DNA of 7,924 nt from an uncultured Clostridia bacterium (GTDB taxonomy: Bacteria > Bacillota > Clostridia > Oscillospirales > Acutalibacteraceae), in assembly GCA_937888485.1 (NCBI GenBank), contig CALAQQ010000017.1, positions 1-7,924 of the forward strand, in the 5' to 3' direction. Each line of letters begins with the position of its first letter. Within the stretch, counting starts at the first letter, position 1. Made by a program: the position numbers and the translations under genes. Shown here piece by piece: positions 5,549 through 7,924 of this stretch. The notes under the pieces were generated by a model, which saw only the letters and a list, made by a program, of their open reading frames with translations, had not been told where the DNA came from and did no database searches.

Positions 5549-5962
5549 TTATTCGCAATCATCACAGTCGCAGTCGATATCAAACTCAAGGAGTTCGTTG
5601 CAGCTGGGGCAAGTGATGCTGCCTTCTTCAAGAATCTCTCTGTCAACGCAGATAACCTCGCCGCAGCTGGGGCATTCAACGTCGTAATATTCTTCTTCGT
5701 CGTCATAGCAGTCGTCGCAATCGCAGTCGCAATCGTCGAGTTCTTCATAAACGAAGCTTTCAAGCTCATCGAGATCCTCGTCAACAGCGTCGAGCTGTTC
5801 GGAGATAAGATCCATGCCGTCCTCAAGATCGCTTACGGTAAGAGCGAGTTCATCGAGAACGTCCATCATTGCATTGATAATTTTTGTTTCGGGCTTGTTT
5901 TCATCAAGTGCAAGACCCTCTGCAAGACCCTTAAGATATGCAACCTTTTCTGTTACGGTCAT
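5549..5962 (-). CDS. CD1247-type Cys/Asp-rich zinc-ribbon protein
   Basis: 137 residues. The N-terminal ~70 residues (MTVTEKVAYLKGLAEGL, then a long acidic helix with regular Leu/Ile) match the conserved N-terminal domain of clostridial CD1247-like proteins, whose function is unknown. A zinc ribbon follows with CPSC at 97-100 and CPSC at 118-121. Two Asp/Cys blocks flank it: DDCDCDCDDC (76-85) and DCDCDDCE at the very C-terminus. These add further possible metal-binding cysteines. The protein is very acidic. The ATG at 5962 was chosen because GGAGG (5971-5975) lies 8 nt upstream; a longer TTG start would include the ribosome binding site itself. It begins 25 nt after the efp stop, so it is co-transcribed with efp, and is closed by the terminator at 5509-5538. 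A translation-linked or metal-sensing role is only a guess from context. Confidence 0.78.
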   Translation of the reverse strand: MTVTEKVAYLKGLAEGLALDENKPETKIINAMMDVLDELALTVSDLEDGMDLISEQLDAVDEDLDELESFVYEELDDCDCDCDDCYDDEEEYYDVECPSCGEVICVDREILEEGSITCPSCNELLEFDIDCDCDDCE

Positions 5963-5987
5963 TTCTTTGTCCTCCAAAAAATATTAT

Positions 5988-6545
5988 TTATGCACGGCTG
6001 AGATATTCGCCTGTACGTGTGTCAACAACAATCATTTCGCCCTCGTCGATGAAGAGAGGAACCTTAACCTCTGCACCTGTTTCAAGAGTTGCGGGCTTTG
6101 TAGCGTTTGTAGCTGTGTTGCCTGCGAAACCGGGATCGGTCTTTGTTACCTGGAGAGTAACTGTTGTGGGGGGTTCAACGCCGAAAACACTGCCCTTGTA
6201 TGAAAGAACGCGGCAGGTTTCGTTTTCCTTAACGAACTTGAAGTTTTCGGGAAGTGTGTCTGCACCGATGGGAACCATGTCGTAGGTTTCGGGGTCCATG
6301 AAGAAGTAAAGACCGCCGTCTTCATATGAATATTCCATTTCCTTGCGCTCAATGTAAGCGGTGGGGAACTTGTCGGTGGGGTTGAATGTGCGTTCAACAA
6401 CAGCACCGCCGATAACGTTTCTGATCTTTGTTCTTACGAAAGCAGCGCCTTTACCGGGCTTAACGTGCTGGAATTCGATAATCTGATAAACCTGGCCTTC
6501 CATTTCGAAGGTTACGCCGTTTCTGAAATCGCCTGCTGATACCAT
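5988..6545 (-). CDS. efp: Elongation factor P
   Basis: 185 residues, the standard full length. EF-P binds the ribosome between the P and E sites and relieves stalling at proline runs. Domain I starts MVSAGDFRNGVTFEMEGQVYQIIEFQHVKPGKGAAFVRTKI without a gap. The tip lysine is K32 in the loop HVKPGKGAAF, the residue modified in many bacteria. Domain II contains ERTFNPTDKFPTAYIERKEMEYSYEDG, and domain III ends GEMIVVDTRTGEYLSRA. AAGGAGA lies 9 nt before the ATG (6555-6561), and a clear promoter lies 43 nt upstream of the ATG. No epmA/yjeK-type modification genes are nearby; Firmicutes EF-P is commonly modified by other routes or left unmodified. Neighbouring an M24 aminopeptidase is the usual arrangement in Firmicutes. 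Confidence 0.97.
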   Translation of the reverse strand: MVSAGDFRNGVTFEMEGQVYQIIEFQHVKPGKGAAFVRTKIRNVIGGAVVERTFNPTDKFPTAYIERKEMEYSYEDGGLYFFMDPETYDMVPIGADTLPENFKFVKENETCRVLSYKGSVFGVEPPTTVTLQVTKTDPGFAGNTATNATKPATLETGAEVKVPLFIDEGEMIVVDTRTGEYLSRA

Positions 6546-6587
6546 AAAAATATTTCTCCTTATATTTGTTTATATGTTTTCGTAGCT

Positions 6588-6616
6588 ATTTTATACTATT
6601 CATGTTGATTTTTCAA
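6588..6616 (-). promoter_or_regulatory. Promoter of efp
   Basis: Minus strand: -35 TTGAAA (6611-6616), 17-nt spacer, -10 TAAAAT (6588-6593) within TATAAAAT. It lies between the aminopeptidase stop and the efp ribosome binding site, in AT-rich DNA, and gives a 5' leader of about 35-40 nt. Confidence 0.65.
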
Positions 6617-6642
6617 GTCTTTTTTTTAAGAAACACTCAATA

Positions 6643-7707
6643 TTAGAGAATTATAAGTGATTTTGGTGATTTTGTGAGGCTTTCAAAGCCGTTTTCGGTG
6701 ATGAATGCCATGTCTTCGATGCGGACTCCGAACTCATCGGGGATATAAATTCCCGGTTCAACCGTAACAACATCGCCGATTTCGAGAATATGCGTGCTTT
6801 TGGGGGAAAGACGGGGAGATTCGTGAATCTGAAGTCCGACTCCGTGACCCGTACCGTGACCGAAAAATGCACCGCAGCCTGCGTTTGTGATGATATCCCT
6901 TGCCGCTTTATCGGCATCAAAACCCGAAATGCCTGCCCTGAGAATTTCAAGGCTCTTTTTCTGTGCTGAAAGAACGGTTTCGTAAACCCCGGCTTGTTTT
7001 GACGAAATTTCACCGACTGCAACTGTGCGTGTCATGTCGCTGTGATATCCGTCAACAACCGCACCGTAATCCATGGTGATGAAATCGCCCCTTGCAATTT
7101 TTTTGTCCGAAGGCACACCGTGGGGAAGCGAGGAGTTTTTACCGCTGACGGCAATTGTGTCGAAAGAAACACATTCGGCGCCGTTTTTCAGCATGAAAAA
7201 GTCAAGTCCGAGAGCAATTTCACGCTCGGTAACGCCTTCTTTTATGAAACCGAGAATATGGTCAAAAGCTTTTTCGGCAATTGCCTGCGCTTCAAGGATT
7301 TTGTTTTTTTCGTATTCGCTTTTTTTACGGCGCAGAGAGGTGAGAAGCTCATCTGCTTTTTCCGCTTTGATTTCGCAAGGAATTTTTTTGCAGAGTGCCG
7401 AAAAATCGGCAACGCTTATTCCTTCTGATTCAGTGAAAACGGTTTTTACTCCGAGTTTTTCGGTGTATCCTTTGAGCTGTTCATGGAAAGAGGTCATGAG
7501 AACGACTTCGCATGACGTGACGGATTTTGTCACCGCTTCGATATATCGGCTGTCAACAAAAAACACAGCTTCGTTTTCCGTTATGAAAACCCTGCCTTCG
7601 GAATGGGGAAATCCCGTCAGATACCTCATGTTTTCTTCGGAGGTTATGAGGAACGCCTCGTTTTTCCCGAGTGCGCACTTAAGATTGTTTACCGATGCAA
7701 TACTCAT
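6643..7707 (-). CDS. M24B family Xaa-Pro aminopeptidase-like metallopeptidase
   Basis: 354 residues, full length for the YqhT/PepQ-like Firmicutes group. It is a cytoplasmic dinuclear-metal peptidase predicted to remove N-terminal residues in front of proline. Residues ~1-125 form the creatinase N-terminal domain (NMRYLTGFPHSEGRVFI). The catalytic pita-bread domain carries all expected ligands: D213 in TMDYG, D224 in YHSDMTRT, H288 in GHGTGHGVG, E317 in VTVEPGIYI and E331 in GVRIED. H196 (LPHG), H284 and H295 (IHES) fit the supporting active-site histidines. The ATG overlaps the stop of the metallophosphoesterase in ATGA, and GAGG stands about 6-9 nt upstream, so translation is coupled. In Firmicutes this gene often precedes efp. 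Whether it acts as aminopeptidase P or as a dipeptidase cannot be decided from sequence alone. Confidence 0.93.
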   Translation of the reverse strand: MSIASVNNLKCALGKNEAFLITSEENMRYLTGFPHSEGRVFITENEAVFFVDSRYIEAVTKSVTSCEVVLMTSFHEQLKGYTEKLGVKTVFTESEGISVADFSALCKKIPCEIKAEKADELLTSLRRKKSEYEKNKILEAQAIAEKAFDHILGFIKEGVTEREIALGLDFFMLKNGAECVSFDTIAVSGKNSSLPHGVPSDKKIARGDFITMDYGAVVDGYHSDMTRTVAVGEISSKQAGVYETVLSAQKKSLEILRAGISGFDADKAARDIITNAGCGAFFGHGTGHGVGLQIHESPRLSPKSTHILEIGDVVTVEPGIYIPDEFGVRIEDMAFITENGFESLTKSPKSLIIL

Positions 7708-7924
7708 TTCTGAACCTCGCCTGTTATAGCATTGATAACATTCTGGAACACAGCGATATGTGAGTTCGAAATATACTTGTCAAGATGCATTGAACCGAAG
7801 AACCAGCGTCTGAAAACGCAGGCTTCGGAAAGCTCTTCGAGATAGGTGTTAAGACCCGTAACGCTGGCGGTTTCGCTGTCTTTGAGCTTCAAAAATCCCT
7901 TGATTTTGACGGGAGGCTCATGCG
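7704..7924 (-). CDS. Metallophosphoesterase, C-terminal fragment cut by the window end
   Basis: Only the last ~72 codons are present, running from the window edge to TGA at 7704-7706. The fragment begins HEPPVKIKGFL and contains NTYLEELSEACVFRRWFFGSMHLDKYI, then HIAVFQNVINAITG. The order HxPP, a helix, then WFFG-x-x-H-x-D followed by a strand ending in the 'VFQNV' core is typical of calcineurin-like phosphoesterases of Clostridia (metal-dependent phosphodiester or phosphomonoester hydrolysis). The usual GHxH metal motif reads GSMH here, with Ser for the first His; this may be normal for its subgroup. The reading frame is open to the contig edge, so the true start lies outside; the internal TTG at 7892 should not be taken as the start. 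It overlaps the aminopeptidase start by 4 nt, forming one operon. Confidence 0.75.
   Translation of the reverse strand, partial: HEPPVKIKGFLKLKDSETASVTGLNTYLEELSEACVFRRWFFGSMHLDKYISNSHIAVFQNVINAITGEVQK

Noticed and set aside
5963..5977. Earlier TTG start for the zinc-ribbon protein
   Set aside because: The TTG overlaps the GGAGG ribosome binding site that serves the ATG at 5962, and the ATG start fits the family's N-terminus.
5814..6285. Plus-strand frames opposite efp and the zinc-ribbon gene
   Set aside because: They lie across two confidently identified minus-strand genes and show no recognisable domain.
7073..7729. Long plus-strand frame opposite the aminopeptidase
   Set aside because: It is a shadow of the M24 peptidase, whose minus-strand frame has every catalytic residue. 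The plus-strand protein has low-complexity Ser/Phe-rich composition and no ribosome binding site.
1..7924. tRNA, rRNA or riboswitch
   Set aside because: I saw no cloverleaf, rRNA core or known riboswitch consensus in the intergenic stretches, which are mostly short apart from 3703-4100.

Overview
The window looks like a draft-assembly contig from a low-GC Gram-positive anaerobe of the class Clostridia, probably a gut Oscillospiraceae/Ruminococcaceae-type organism. The signs are the AT-rich codons, strong GGAGG-type ribosome binding sites, elongation factor P beside a CD1247-type zinc-ribbon gene and an M24 peptidase, and a TnpV/DUF6809 pair of the kind found in Firmicutes mobile elements. The taxonomic placement is an inference from gene content. 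Apart from the first ~970 bases, every gene is on the minus strand, so transcription runs from high to low coordinates.

Right part (7924 to 4886), housekeeping. A metallophosphoesterase C-terminus, cut by the window end, overlaps an M24B Xaa-Pro-type aminopeptidase by 4 nt. A clear promoter then precedes efp, followed 25 nt later by a Cys/Asp-rich zinc-ribbon protein and an intrinsic terminator. Next comes a HAD-family phosphatase, followed by a strong inverted repeat that may be its terminator.

Middle part (4830 to 971), accessory. A two-gene unit (DUF6809-type protein, TnpV) ends at a perfect 13-bp-stem terminator. About 150 bases of structured non-coding DNA follow (direct repeats and an 8-bp inverted repeat). 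Then comes a near-consensus promoter, an 18-codon leader peptide and a 10-bp hairpin terminator in front of three tightly packed genes: a FlaR-like P-loop kinase, a zinc-metalloprotease/GNAT fusion protein and an AP-endonuclease-family TIM-barrel isomerase. Part of the leader ORF can pair with the 5' arm of the terminator, so this looks like a translation-dependent attenuator controlling the operon. That design is known from antibiotic-inducible resistance genes. It is the most interesting system in the window.

Left part (1 to ~970) does not belong to the same locus and may not belong to the same genome. Bases ~53-421 are a GC-rich internal piece of mutS lacking both ends and the Walker A motif. 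It switches abruptly at an A7 run to AT-rich DNA carrying a plus-strand coding fragment with neither start nor stop, which then runs into the 3' end of the minus-strand isomerase. The first ~50 bases seem to come from yet another source. An assembly or library chimera is the simplest explanation.
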